DNA of 64,000 nucleotides from Turbatrix aceti. Taxonomy: Eukaryota; Nematoda; Chromadorea; Rhabditida; Panagrolaimidae. Made by a program: the position numbers and the translations under genes. Shown here one piece after another: positions 10,657 through 21,717 of the stretch. The stretch lies in the NCBI GenBank assembly GCA_963969345.1, contig OZ017767.1:9055547-9119546 (forward strand). The letters are read 5' to 3'. Every line of letters starts with the position of its first letter. Within the stretch, counting starts at the first letter, position 1. The notes beneath the pieces are model-generated. The model did not search any database and was not told the origin of the DNA. It saw only the letters and a list, made by a program, of their open reading frames with translations.

Positions 10657-12250
10657 ATTAATTAACGTACATTGAATACATACTTATTCTAATTTTATTA
10701 ATGCACATAAATATTTTTATTGAAAAAAATGTTAGTATCGTAAACATCATTACACACTTTGTGTAAAAATGACATTATCAGCAAATGTGTTATCCACAAT
10801 AAAACAGATTTTCTTAAAAATGTTTTAACAAAAAGTCCTTATCAGACAAACATATACTATACATGCAAATACCGGAAATGCAATGAAAAAAACGAAGTTA
10901 CAAAAAAAAACTACTTTTCTTTTTTCTGCAACCTGTCGCACAGTTGTACAGTACAACTTTTTTTAAACATAATTATACTCTTTTTTTCCTGATAAAAGCT
11001 AACGCGACCCGTCTTCCTCTGAACTCATGTATTAACGAGTGTATGAATGTATATTGTTTGAACAGTGCGAAAGGTACTACTTTCGTGGACTTTGTTCGGA
11101 GGTACGCTTGTTTGACATGTACCCAGAGCAAGTGCACGCTCGAACCAACCACAAACATGATTACTTCCCCCGGACCGGGAAAATTAAAAAAATCTGTGAT
11201 CAGAAAAAAATCATGAGCAAATTGTACTGCATGATTAAGGAAAAAACAGCTTTATGAAAAGTGAAATGCGCTGGCCCGGTAAACAAAAATTTTAAAGACA
11301 AGACTTTTTATGGAACCAAAAAGACCAATTTTCATCTTCATGAAAAAGAAAAAAAAGAAAAGCCGAAATACAAAAAAATGGCATGTAGCAAGAAAATGAA
11401 GTTAAGGGGGTTTATGAAAATTAAAAAAAATATAAAAAACACCTTTTAGTTTTTTTGAAAAAAACTTTTAAAAAAATTCTTAAAAAAAGTTTTAACGAAA
11501 AATTAATTTTCTGTCAAATTGAGTATAAAGAAAATAAAACTACGATAACTTTTAGCAAAAAATTCTTTTCTATACATTCGTCTAAATATTTATTTGCTTG
11601 ATCAAAAAACAAACCAACTAAGAAAAGTTTGAGAGCAAACTATGTGTAAAATACATGCAAGTAACAAAATTTTTTATCCATTCACCGGCACATTTGTCTG
11701 TCGATCACATTTATTCTTTCTTTGTTTTTTTTCTGCCGTCTTACCTGCCTTTTATTGACTCAGTACATAATACATACAGACTGACAATTCTGATCATGTC
11801 TCTTGCAAATGCACATATACCTCCACAAATTGTACAACATTGCGTGTTACCGCACCAGGACTGGCAAGGATAAATATCACTAACTATACAAAGTTTCTAT
11901 AATCTTACACAAATGACATCTGAAAGCGTCAAAGCAAACTTTCCCACTGACCAGCCAGTCTTCTGCTTGCGTAGACGACTAAAAAAAAGTGAAGCACGCT
12001 AGCTGACAGGAAGAAATGAGATGTCATCATATCCTAATCTCAGAAATTAATGCTTATGATTTCATGAGATTAAAAACTGGTATTCCCGTACTCTCGGTCC
12101 TTGCAGGCCTGCGCACGGTTTTTTATGCGTTGATTTTGCAGAGAAGAGCAAATCTTTGTTGACAAACATTGGACGAGACACGAAAAGGTCCGTGGGAGTG
12201 GACAACCTCGAGGCGGTCCAATGTGTACCCTGACATCCTTGATACAAAAT
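10657..12250. other. 1.6-kb gap with weak Cys-rich candidate exons
   Basis: No firm gene. Two stretches look exon-like. On the plus strand, about 10998-11200 follows a possible acceptor (TAAAAG) and reads with six spaced cysteines (NSCINECMNVYC, then YACLTCTQSKC). On the minus strand, about 11875-11810 reads PCQSWCGNTQCCTICGG and ends at a possible GTATAT donor. Both could be parts of small secreted Cys-rich genes, but no signal exon or complete model could be joined. The remainder is A/T homopolymer-rich. Confidence 0.25.
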
Positions 12251-12252
12251 GG

Positions 12253-12260
12253 TATATAAG
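12253..12260 (+). promoter_or_regulatory. TATA box of the Cys/Ser-rich secreted gene
   Basis: TATATAAG lies 101 nt before the ATG at 12361, leaving a 5' UTR of about 70 nt that is rich in CCACCA words. The position fits a core promoter of a highly expressed secreted-protein gene. Confidence 0.55.
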
Positions 12261-12360
12261 ACTTGGTAGAAACCACGTCGAAATCAGGATCACTGTCTGC
12301 TTCCGCTTTCTACCACCACCACCAACCAATTTCATCCATCTACCCCCAAAAAAATTCAAT

Positions 12361-12963
12361 ATGGTTTCTTCGATCACTGGAGTCAGCCTTCTCGTTGCCT
12401 GCTTGGCCATCGGTGCCAACGCCCAGCTTTTTACTGGCGGACTCACTTTCGGCGAACATGCCATTGAGAAGCGTCAGTGCGGATGCTCTTCTGGCTCTTC
12501 AAGCTGCGGATGCTCCTCGGGCTCTTCAAGCTGTGGCTGCTCTTCTGGATCGTCCAGCTGTGGTTGCAGCTCGTCCCAGCCCACTGTCTACTACGTGCCT
12601 TCCAGCTCGGGCTCCAGCTCCTGTGGATGCGGATGCAGCAGCTCATCCTCCAACTCATGCTGCTGCAACAGCAACAGCAACAACCAGGCTTCCGTCTACT
12701 ACATTCCGTCGACCAACAGCAACAGCTGCTGTGGAAGCTCATCGTCCTCCAACAACTGCTGCTGCTGCAACAGCAACAGCAACAGCAACACCGTTCAGGT
12801 CTACACGATTCAGTCCGGTAGCAGCAACAACAACTGCTGCTGCGGAAGCTCTTCGTCCTCCAACAGCTGCTGTTGCTGCAACAGCAACAGCAACAGCAAC
12901 AGCAACTGCGGTACTGCCTACGTTCTTACCCCTTGCTGCCAGTCTTCGTCTTCTTGCTGCTAA
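12361..12963 (+). CDS. Secreted Cys/Ser/Asn-rich repeat protein with KR processing site
   Basis: Single exon, 200 residues. Residues 1-20 are a signal peptide (MVSSITGVSLLVACLAIGAN, then AQ). A dibasic EKR site near residue 38 would free a mature chain made almost only of Cys, Ser, Gly and Asn. It opens with repeated CGCSSGSSS units, followed by three modules, each a cluster of consecutive cysteines next to SNSN stretches and closed by a short Tyr/Val segment (TVYYVPS, SVYYIPST, QVYTIQSG). The protein resembles cross-linked structural or cuticle-associated proteins, or an adhesive; the exact role is unknown. The TATA box at 12253, the ATG context and the strict third-position pattern support it over the overlapping frames. 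Confidence 0.85.
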   Translation: MVSSITGVSLLVACLAIGANAQLFTGGLTFGEHAIEKRQCGCSSGSSSCGCSSGSSSCGCSSGSSSCGCSSSQPTVYYVPSSSGSSSCGCGCSSSSSNSCCCNSNSNNQASVYYIPSTNSNSCCGSSSSSNNCCCCNSNSNSNTVQVYTIQSGSSNNNCCCGSSSSSNSCCCCNSNSNSNSNCGTAYVLTPCCQSSSSCC

Positions 12964-13487
12964 GAAGGCAGTCTTCGTCGACCGGAAAGGCTAGGGCTTC
13001 TGCAGTAAGCTCGGCTACTTTCTGGTCTTCGTCGCCGCTCAGTTCTTTCACTATATGTGTGTTTGTACAATTTTTTGGCAGTGAATTGTCATTTGTAATA
13101 ATCGTAGTTCAGAATAATAAAAAAAATTGGATAATATTTGAAATATTTGATTTACGTAAGAAAGGGTTCAAACACGTCAGATTCGGGGGAGGGGGTATTC
13201 AAAAAATTGTCTATTAACAAATGCAAAGTTCAGTATCCATTTGTTAATTTCATATTCAGGAACTAACTTCTTATGTTAGTCACAATATCAAAGCGACTAA
13301 CTAGTTTTGCGGTAACAAGGCGCTGACGACAGCAAAATTAATCTGCGGCGTTCTACATAAATAATATGCCGACAAAAAAATATTTTATGCCATATTACCT
13401 GTCTCAAAAAAATCTCGACAGGTTGCTGCAACTTCCTGTTCCAAATTTTTACTTCGATTAGCTTTACACCGCGGCACCTTGTTTTAA
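12964..13487. other. Gene-free stretch before the second receptor array
   Basis: 3' flank of the Cys-rich gene, then AT-rich DNA up to the first Srg-like receptor copy. A short G-run (GGGGGAGGGGG) sits near 13186. No gene is seen. Confidence 0.5.
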
Positions 13488-14549
13488 ATGACTTTCTCAG
13501 ATATCCGTTATTATGTTTCTCTACTCTTCGGCACCAGCAGCCTGATATTACAATCATTGTCCTAAGCAAATCCCGCCGGCTGTTCAAAGGTGCATTTTGG
13601 AAGATGTACGCCTTCAACAGCATGTACTCCGTTATCATGTCTCTTGCGTACGACGTCGTTCATCGGTGGAGGAACGAACCGCTTATAGCGTACATCATTC
13701 TCACTTACCTTCCCTCCGAAGGCTTTGCGCCGACCTTCTTCGTCGCACTTTTTAACACTGCCTGCGTTGGTATGACGTGCACTCAACTGCTTATGAATTT
13801 CAATCGCTTTACTGTTCTGTATCTCAGGCAAAAACACATTGCATTTTGGAAACGATATTACCTGTGGTTTCACGGGCTCATATTTATCCAACAAATCGTA
13901 ATCGCGGTTAATGCTTGGTTAATTAATGTCAAAATTACGGGTCAAGAAGTGACCCAGCTTTACAGGTGGGACGGGTCTCGTAGCATTCCTTATTTCAAAA
14001 TGAGTACAATTCTTTTTTTCAATGCTATGATTTCAAGCGCTATTTCGATGGTATTTACATCCTACATGCTAGTTGCTCTGATTTTAAACCGAAAGAAACT
14101 CCAGAATGAATTTCACATCAAAAAAAGTGATATCAAGTTGTGTCTTTTTAGCTCGGTAATGTTTGTCGGTTATTCTGGCAGTGCGTTTTCCCAGGTAATC
14201 CACATTTGCATGCTTTCAGACGTTTTTATTTACAATTTGTGTTTTAGCTGGCTTTTGTTTTGGGCGCTGCAAAAGATCTCTCATATCAGCAGATAATGGT
14301 ATACCAGTCATACTTCATCGACCTCATCGCCTACATGTCTCCGTGGGCGTTACTATGCACAAGCACTTTGTTGCAAAGAGCTACGGTATGTTTTTCTGCG
14401 TTGTTGTTACAATGATTACTTATCATCCTTTGTTTTAGAGTGCGTTGCTCTGCTGTTCACCGGATGAGAACTTCAGTGATCCTAATAGCACAGTTGTCAA
14501 AACGCGTACGGTTTTCATCGATCATTCTTCCCAGAAATTTCGGAGATAA
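13488..14549 (+). pseudogene. Srg-superfamily-like 7TM receptor R1, frameshifted in TM1
   Basis: Three exons as in the other family members: 13488-14194, 14248-14385 and 14439-14549. Compared with R2 (15202), 16 bp are missing from the TM1 codons near 13552, so the frame from the expected ATG (MTFSDIRYY) hits a stop soon after TM1. The rest, from LSKSRRLFKGAFW to the C-end, is open and well conserved, including NFNRFTVLYLRQKH and DIKLCLFSSVMF. An internal ATG at 13604 could in theory make a protein lacking TM1. It is probably a young pseudogene; a sequencing error is the alternative. Confidence 0.8.
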
Positions 14550-15201
14550 AAGTCAAGTATGTATTCTTGTACAAATAATTTTGAAAATCATTGTTTTCAG
14601 TTTGTCTTTTGATAGTAACTGGTTTGAGGTGACTAAATTTTGTGTTTATAAACTTAAGGCTTAATTAAGCCAGAAATCAAAGTCATTGACCGTTGTCGCT
14701 TCAACAACATTAACAACAACAACTACGGTATTACATACGTTTTTACATCACGCTGTTTTTCTGCAAATTTGCAGCATTAATGTCATATTTTAATATTATT
14801 AATGCAATTTTTCAACAACATATCGTCATTTGCACTATTTATATAATATTCTGAAACAAATAAACTGTAATTAAAACGATAACCGATTTTGTATCAGATC
14901 TTATAAATACGAATAAATATCTATGTTAATATGAAAGTTCAATGGTTAACTTCAGAATCAGGAACCAGCCAGTCACAATGTCACAGTTTTTACATTAGTG
15001 ATTATTAATGGGCACTTACGACAACACACATAATATGGGGGTCTTTATACTATGAAAGCAGAAAATTATGTTGAGTCGTTGTCGGCTTCTTAGAACTTTG
15101 GACTGTTTTTAAAAGCGTTGGCATGCGGAGGTAATTTTTTTATCGCTCAGTCTAAAAAATTCTTGGCAGCAACTCAGTTTGAAAATTGAGTCACTATTCA
15201 A
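14550..15201. other. Intergenic DNA between R1 and R2
   Basis: AT-rich. Near 15079-15089 is a partial copy (TTGTCGGCTTC, then AGAACTTTG) of the motif shared upstream of other receptors. Nothing else is seen. Confidence 0.4.
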
Positions 15202-16280
15202 ATGGCTTTTTCCGATATTCGCTATTACGTGTCTTTGCTTTTTGGCACCAACAGTTTGATGTTACACGTCATCATACTGTATGTTATTGTTCTAAGCTCG
15301 GCTCGTCGACTGTTCAAGGGTGTGTTCTGGCAGACGTACGCTATCAACAGTCTTTACTCAGTCATTATGTCTATTGCATACGATTTAATTCATCGCTGGC
15401 GAAACGAACCACTGGTTGCGCACTTTGTACTAACTTATCTCCCGTCCGAAGGATTTGTACCGGCGTTTGTCAAATCACTGTTCGATATTACCTGCATCGG
15501 TATGACGAGTACACAACTGCTTATCAACTTTAATCGGTTTACGGTACTGTACCTCAGACAAAAATACACACATTTCTGGAAGCAATATTACTTTTGGTTT
15601 CACGGGTTTATAATTCTACAACAAATTGTTGTATCAACAAATGCGTGGTTCCTAAATGTTAAAATAATTCGCGACGAAAATGATTACAAATGGGATGGAA
15701 CTCGCATTGTTCCTTATTTTAGAATGGGCAATATTATATTTGTTAATACCGTACTGTCTACTGCCATTTCAATGGTGTTTACAACTTACATGTTGGTTTC
15801 AATGATTTCTAATCGGAGAAGATTAATGAATGAATTCAAAATTAAAAAAAGCGACATTAAGTTGTGTCTATTTAGCTCGATCATGTTCTTAGGTTATTCT
15901 GGCACCGCGTTCTCTCAGGTGTAGCGATTTTTTTTTGTTTTTGTAGTTCAACGTTTTTAAATATTTTTTAGTTGGCCTTTGTTTTCGGTGTTGGAGGTGA
16001 TATATCGTACCAACAAACAATGATGTATCAATCATATTTCGTTGATCTCAGCGTCTACATGTCTCCTTGGGCGTTGCTTTGCACAAGCACTTTGCTGCAG
16101 AGAGCATTGGTGAGTTCTGTTATATTACGCATTGCCTTTGGAGTACTGATCTTTTGTTATATATTTTAGCGTGCTCTGTTCCGTTGTTCACTAAACGAGA
16201 ACATTATGGCTCTTAATAGCACAGTAGTCAAAGGACCTACAGTCATCGGTGAAAACTCTTTCCAGAAACCTCGGCATTGA
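15202..16280 (+). CDS. Srg-superfamily-like 7TM chemoreceptor R2
   Basis: Exons 15202-15918, 15972-16109 and 16170-16280 give 966 nt, 321 residues, stop TGA. The first exon codes TM1-TM6, the second TM7 and the third a cytoplasmic tail. Family hallmarks: MAFSDIRYYVSLLFG start, RRLFKGVFWQTYA after TM1, IHRWRNEP and LPSEGFVP in the loop after TM2, NFNRFTVLYLRQKY after TM3, a Y-K-W-D-G stretch before TM5, KKSDIKLCLFSS in the third cytoplasmic loop and SPWALLCTSTLL in TM7. NRF after TM3 and the overall layout fit the nematode Srg/Srv/Sru group, so a chemosensory role is likely. Exon 1 is two codons shorter than in R4-R8 (239 against 241 codons). No defects seen. Confidence 0.8.
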
Positions 16281-16651
16281 AGAAATGCGTGTCTGTAATT
16301 TATAAAACTTTTGCAATTTATAAAACTTATAATCCTTTGCATCACGTAGTGTCTTACAATGACAATTCAATAAAAGCTTATAAGCATGCTACGTTTCAAT
16401 GATCAACTGATAGACACTTTGTACTTCCTAAATACACATGTGTTTTACATGTTACAGAAATTGTATAATGTTAAAACATATATAAATATGAGTAAGTATG
16501 TTAATCAAATTGGTGTACTACCAAAACACGAAAGTGTTATTACTATGGAGCATAGCTTAAATCAGAAAACATTCAACAATCAAATCTTATTAAACTGACC
16601 GATACATTTATTTAAATTTGGCATAAGTATACAAAAATGTACAAAACACAA
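16281..16651. other. Intergenic DNA between R2 and the Thr-rich secreted gene
   Basis: Shared 3' region of two convergent genes. A 70-codon plus frame at 16386-16598 has no signal, domain or splice support. Confidence 0.4.
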
Positions 16652-17365
16652 TTAACTACACTGTGTTATTGGACATCCATCACAACCGATAGCGGCTATC
16701 CATAGAAAGTAATTACCTGAATACAAGTAAGTAGAAGTGTTTGTTGTTAGAGCAAGGACTGGTAACCCAGTGGCGGTAGATCCCAGCAATCCATATAGGT
16801 TTAATCCAGCTGGCGATAAAATAGTAGACAGTTCAAGATTTGCGCTTGAAGATGAAGTCGATGCCCAAGTAAAGCAATTGAGTGTATCACATCCGCAAAA
16901 GTCCGGACAATTTGTCTTAGTTATGGTAGCAATTGTTGTGGTTGAATTAGGAATAACAGCTGAGCTACCTGTGTACATTGGGGGATACTCGTACGTTGTT
17001 CCATCAGTGCATCCCTGACAGGTATCTGGAAATTAAGAAATTGGATTCTAAATTCTAGATAAAATGCAGCAAAACTGACTGTTTGGTGTCATCGTGAACA
17101 AAGATTCTGCAGATGCTGAAACAAAAGTTTGGGCTAAACCTGAAGTTGTTGATGATAAACACGCTGCCGCGTACGCTGCGGTAGTTGTTGTCGACGCTGT
17201 TGTCGTCGATGCAGGTGTTGTGGTGGTTTGGGTTATGTAAATAATTTCCGGTGTAGCAGGAGCTTGAGTTGTAACCGCCGCTTGGCTCGGGCCTGACATT
17301 GGGATGCATCCGGAAGCTCTGGAAGCAAAGGCCAACACGCCAAGCAGTACTACGAAACCATACAT
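16652..17365 (-). CDS. Secreted Thr-rich, Cys-containing protein
   Basis: Two exons, 17365-17080 and 17025-16652, joined in phase 1 through a short intron (donor CA/GTCAGT, acceptor TTCCAG), give 219 residues. Signal peptide 1-19 (MYGFVVLLGVLAFASRASG), then a Thr/Ala-rich linker (TTTTPASTTTASTTTT) suited to O-glycosylation, then a domain with cysteines in TCQGC, NCPDFCGCDTLNC and a C-terminal GCDGCPITQC. A Thr-rich linker before a small Cys domain recalls nematode C6/DUF281-type secreted proteins, but the spacing does not clearly match. It stands on the opposite strand inside the receptor array. Function unknown. Confidence 0.72.
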
Positions 17366-17400
17366 GTGTACATCAATGCTTCTGTTAGAAAAACAAATTC

Positions 17401-17409
17401 ATTTATATA
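17401..17409 (-). promoter_or_regulatory. TATA box of the Thr-rich secreted gene
   Basis: TATATAAAT on the minus strand ends 36 nt before the ATG at 17365, which would give a very short 5' UTR. An alternative reading is the 5' end of a tiny intron (GTATAT...CTAACAG). Confidence 0.45.
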
Positions 17410-18321
17410 CCTGCAGTGACTCAATTAATTCTCGAATTTGTGAAATCAAGTTTTACGAACTTGATAAATTTATATTTTTTGAAAAAAAGCGTTATCTCAC
17501 AGTTTTATTGATGCAACGATTTCGACAAATCCAGTTTATTTTAATGAATCGCATAGTTTTTGTGTTTTTTATGCTGCAATATAATCCGGTTTTATTGCGT
17601 CTTTTGTCACCTTTAAGTAAAACCGCAGTGATCCATATTGTTATTTTTATCATTGTGATATTTTTTGTCAGCATTGTGATATTTTATTACATACTAAGCC
17701 CAATTTTGGTTGCAAGTTTTCCCATATAGTCTTATTCTGCGTGTATTGTGTTGATTGATCGAGAATGAATAATAGCGACGACCTGTCTGGATTAATGTAA
17801 GTCAAAAGACAACTGACATGAATCAACAAAAAAACATAGCCCCTTACATTTGGCGCGCAAAAACGAAAACGCGCGCCGATATCATTTTATGCACGCGGAC
17901 CGGCAGATTTCGATCGTAATTGATCGAATATTTGGCTACCATTAATTTAATGTTTAATTCTCTCATTCAAATTTGTTTCTCGTAATCGAAATTCACAGAG
18001 CAATAAAAAGTGCTCCTGATATTTATGCGCAGCACAACATTTGTTGGAAAAACTGTCTTTACTTATAACTCCGCAAATCACTGTAGTCTACTTAACTTAC
18101 TTAGAAAAGCAAACTTAACGGTTGTTAATGAGCACCTTAGCGGACTTAAGTGTAACAGCTTGTTTTTGCCAAATTGCGAGCCGAGTAATAAATATGTAGA
18201 TACTTACTCCCATAAATAAAGTTAAAAAGGTGTTATTACGTTACCGAGTATTTTTGTAAAGCGGGAACTTGCAATCTGCAAGTACTCTTTATTTCATTAC
18301 CTCATTCAAAATTTCTTACAA
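17410..18321. other. Intergenic stretch upstream of R3
   Basis: AT-rich apart from a GCGCGC-containing patch near 17850-17900. A form of the shared upstream motif (TTTTTGCCAAATTGCGAG) lies at 18163-18180, about 140 bp before the R3 start codon. No gene is seen. Confidence 0.4.
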
Positions 18322-18552
18322 ATGACTTTTTCTGATGTTCGATATTATGTTTCTCTGCTTATTCGCAACAGTAGCTTGCTTCTGCACATTGTCGTCCAGT
18401 ACGTCATTGTTCTGTTCGGCTGGTCTCCTGTTCCGACATCCTTCATCGTTGGAGAAGGTTTTGTGCCTACTTTATGCCTAGCACTGTTCAACATAACATC
18501 TGTCGGTACTACGATAACTAACTTGCTTATCAATTTCAATCGTACCTGTAAT
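18322..18552 (+). pseudogene. Srg-superfamily-like receptor R3, internally deleted and truncated
   Basis: It starts like an intact receptor (MTFSDVRYYVSLL, then TM1) but jumps from VIVLF to GEGFVPT, so TM2 and its loop are missing. It then breaks off at NFNR, fused directly to sequence (ACCTGTAATTTG...TTAGCGTTGGCG) that in R4 and R5 lies after the last exon. Thus a deletion removed the second half of exon 1 and exons 2-3. The frame happens to stay open for 80 codons, but the product could not be a 7TM receptor. Confidence 0.85.
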
Positions 18553-18968
18553 TTGACAAGTTAGCGTTGGCGGCACATTGTGTCTCAAATTTTGAAAGTT
18601 CGAAGAACGCTTTGTATTACGAAAAGTTGTTACACATAAATTTTTATTCTTCAGTAAATTTTTGTGTTTTGTATAATAATACGATGAATATGAGAATGCT
18701 AGGTAGCGCATTGCCGATAAGAGTGACAAAATGACTCTGTTGCAAAAAATGGTTATTAAGTGTTTTATCGCCGATGTATGTATGAGAAATAGCTTTTCTT
18801 AATAGCCACATTTACAACCCGACAGAATACTATTTTGCCAAATTGTCGGTTTCAGATGCCGAGAACGTTGCAGCATGTTTTTTCAGTACAGTTGTGGTTG
18901 TCTTTATATAGCTCACCTTGACATTTTTTGTTATTCGCAACTGTTTCAAAATCGAAAAAACGCTTCAA
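18553..18968. other. Intergenic DNA between R3 and R4
   Basis: Begins with R4/R5-type 3' flank and continues with an upstream region similar to 20250-20600 before R5. It contains the shared motif at 18833-18850. Confidence 0.5.
18833..18850 (+). promoter_or_regulatory. Shared receptor upstream motif (R4)
   Basis: TTTTGCCAAATTGTCGGT lies 119 bp before the R4 start codon. Related copies precede R3, R5, R7, R8 and R9 at 90-145 bp. The function is inferred from position and recurrence only. Confidence 0.5.
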
Positions 18969-20101
18969 ATGGCTTTCTCAGATGTCGGCTCCTATATTTC
19001 TTTCATTATTGGTGCCAGCAGTTTGATTCTGCATATTGTTGTTCTGTACGTCATTGTCCTGAGTCCGGCTCGTCGACTGTTCAGTGGCGTTTTTTGGCAA
19101 ACATACGTCCTCCACAGTCTCAATGCAGTTATCCTATCGGTTCTGTACAATTTCATTCATCGTTGGAGAAATGATCCGGTAGTTGCCCACCTGGTTCTCA
19201 CCTACCTACCCTCCGAGGGTTTTGTGCCAACTATTGTCATTGCTGTTTTCAACATCGTTTCTGTTGGTATTGTATTAACTAATCTACTCATCAACTTTAA
19301 TAGATTTACAGTTTTGTATCTAAAACAAAAACACACAGCTTTCTGGAATCGTTATTACCTGTGGTTTCAATCTTTTATAGTCATTATACAGGTCGTTGCA
19401 GCCAGCAACGCGTTTTTCGTTGATGTTCGCATCACCGGTAAAGAAGAATTCCAGCTCTACAGGTGGGACGGTGCTCGTGTGATTCCTTATTTCAAAATCA
19501 GTGTTCTTAATTTTATTAACGTTGTTATTTCAACAGCTATTTCTGTGATTTTTACTACCTATATCATAATTTCACTAATCTTGCATCGAAAAGCACTCCA
19601 ACACGAATTTAAAATTAAGCAAAGCGACATAAAATTGTGTATTTTTAGCTCCCTCATGTTTGTGGGTTATTCTGGTCTTGCGTTCTCCCAGGTACGCCAA
19701 TAATTTATGTTTATTTTTAAATATTATGTCTAAATATTGTTTTAGATCGCCTTTGTTTTTGGTGCTGGAGAAGATCTTTCATATCTGCAAATGATGACAT
19801 GGCAGTCTTACTTTATGGACACCTGTCTTTACATGGCTCCTTGGGCGCTGTTGGGCACAAGCACGTTGTTGCAAAAAGCTATGGTAAATTTTGTTCTCCA
19901 TGTTTTTGAAATACTGATCTATTATTATTTTAGCGTTCCCTACTCCGTTGTTCACTGAGTGATACTGTTAACAGTCTTGACAGCACAGTGCTCACAAGCA
20001 GGGTTGCCAACGCCACAGTTCGACCCACACCGCCCCGGACCAGGCCGACGTTTTTGATGACTCAGAAATGGTCCGAGTTTTCAACAACGAGTCGACGATG
20101 A
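18969..20101 (+). CDS. Srg-superfamily-like 7TM chemoreceptor R4
   Basis: Exons 18969-19691, 19746-19883 and 19934-20101 give 1,029 nt, 342 residues. The ATG of MAFSDVGSYIS is preferred over an upstream ATG at 18918 because all paralogues start there. Approximate segments: TM1 10-32, TM2 46-64, TM3 90-115, TM4 130-152, TM5 181-208, TM6 222-250, TM7 in exon 2. Motifs: NFNRFTVLYLKQKH, QLYRWDG, KQSDIKLCIFSS, APWALLGTSTLLQ. The tail is ten codons longer than that of R5, where a TGA replaces the TGG codon. The first 89 residues are identical to R5, pointing to a recent duplication or gene conversion. Confidence 0.82.
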
Positions 20102-20623
20102 AAAAAAAACATTTTGAAAAATCTAAGAATAAGCTTACCTTGAGGTGGCGCGTACGTGTAATTTGAAAAGTTAGCGTTGGCGAGACGTCGCTATTCAGAA
20201 TTGCAAAGTTCAAATAACGTTCCGTACAACCTACTATTAACTATGACTACAATGATTGTTTGTTTTCAACTATGCTTTTTTAATTTTTTTAATTTTGTCA
20301 TTTGTAGTATGTAATAATCCTGAGCAAGGAAAATAAATATTCTGCCAACGATGTAATGCATACCAGGTAAGCGCAATGCTGATGAGTGAGAACAGGACTA
20401 TGTACAAAACAAATACCTGTTTTATCGTCGATGTATACGAGCTTTTCTTAATATCCACATTCGCAAACCAATAAATACTATTTTGCCAAATTGTCGGCTT
20501 TTGATGCTGAGAACTTTGCAACATGTTTTTTTCATGAGGGGGCAGTACAATGTTGTTTGTTTTTTGGTTTAGGTCAGTTATTTTCGTCATTGAAAACTGT
20601 CTAAAATTTAAGTCAAGTTGTAA
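20102..20623. other. Intergenic DNA between R4 and R5, with a weak minus-strand frame
   Basis: Contains the shared motif at 20481-20499. A minus-strand ATG frame, 20590-20270 (106 codons), has one hydrophobic segment (VFVLYIVLFSLISIALTWYA), but it runs over the conserved upstream region and the matching region before R4 is not open. It is probably chance. Confidence 0.4.
20481..20499 (+). promoter_or_regulatory. Shared receptor upstream motif (R5)
   Basis: TTTTGCCAAATTGTCGGCT lies 125 bp before the R5 start codon. It is nearly identical to the R4 copy and is followed in both by a GATGC...GAGAAC...TTGCA stretch. Confidence 0.5.
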
Positions 20624-21717
20624 ATGGCTTTCTCAGATGTCGGCTCCTATATTTCTTTCATTATTGGTGCCAGCAGTTTGATTCTGCATATTGTTGTTCT
20701 GTACGTCATTGTCCTGAGTCCGGCTCGTCGACTGTTTAGTGGCGTATTTTGGCAAACATACGTCCTCCACAGTCTCAATGCAGTTATCCTATCGGTTCTG
20801 TACAATTTTATTCATCGTTGGAGAAATGATCCGGTAGTTGCCCATCTGGTTCTTACCTACCTACCTTCCGAGGGTTTTGTGCCAACTATTATCACGGCTG
20901 TTTCTAACATCGCATCTGTTGGTACAGTATTAACTAACCTGCTCATCAACTTTAATAGATTTACAGTTTTGTATCTGAAACAAAAACACACTGCTTTCTG
21001 GAATCGCTATTACCTGTGGTTTCAATCATTTATAGTTGTCGAACAGATTGTTGCAGCTAGCAATGCGTTTTTTGTTGATGTTCGTATCACCCGTGAGGAA
21101 GTGTCTCAACTCTACAAGTGGGACGGAGCTCGTGCGATACCTTATTTCAAAATCAGTGTAATTAATTTTTTCAACATAGTAATTTCAACTGCTATTTCTA
21201 TCGTCTGCACAACGTATATTATTGTTTCACTGATATTGAATCGGAAAGCCCTGCAACATGAATCTACAATCAAGAAAAGTGACATCAAGCTGTGTCTTTT
21301 TAGCTCACTCATGTTCGTTGGTTATTCTGGTCTTGCGTTCTCTCAGGTATGCCAATGATGTTTATTTTGTAATACAATGTCCTTTTTTTTAGATCGCTTT
21401 TGTTTTCGGTGCAGGAGAAGATCTTTCATATCTGCAGATGATGACATGGCTGTCCTACTTCATGGACACCTGTCTTTACATGGCTCCTTGGGCTTTGCTG
21501 GGCACAAGCACCTTGCTAAGAAAAGCTATGGTAAAAATTTTTTTACATTTCCGAAAAACTGATTTTTTTGTTATTTTAGCGTGCTTTACTACGATGTTCA
21601 CTGGGCGATACTGTAAACAGTCTGGACAGCACAGTGCTCACAAGCAGGGTTGCCAACGCCACAGTTCGACCCGCGCAGCCCCGGACCAAGCCGATGTTTT
21701 TGATGACTCAGAAATGA
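20624..21717 (+). CDS. Srg-superfamily-like 7TM chemoreceptor R5
   Basis: Exons 20624-21346, 21393-21530 and 21580-21717 give 999 nt, 332 residues. It is the closest relative of R4: residues 1-89 are identical and the nucleotide sequence there differs at only a few sites, while later segments diverge (for example TAVSNIASVG against IAVFNIVSVG, and REEVSQLYKWDG against GKEEFQLYRWDG). The tail has VTSRVANATVRP-like residues and stops at TGA after LMTQK. Intact, with the standard family exon structure; probably a chemosensory receptor. Confidence 0.82.

Noticed and set aside
12263..12994. Ala- or Gln/Leu-rich frames overlapping the Cys-rich gene
   Set aside because: Out-of-frame readings of AGC/AAC/TGC repeats; only the frame from 12361 has a signal peptide, a KR site and a TATA box at a sensible distance.
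20270..20590. Minus-strand 106-codon frame with one hydrophobic segment
   Set aside because: Covers the duplicated upstream region of R5; the matching region before R4 is not open.
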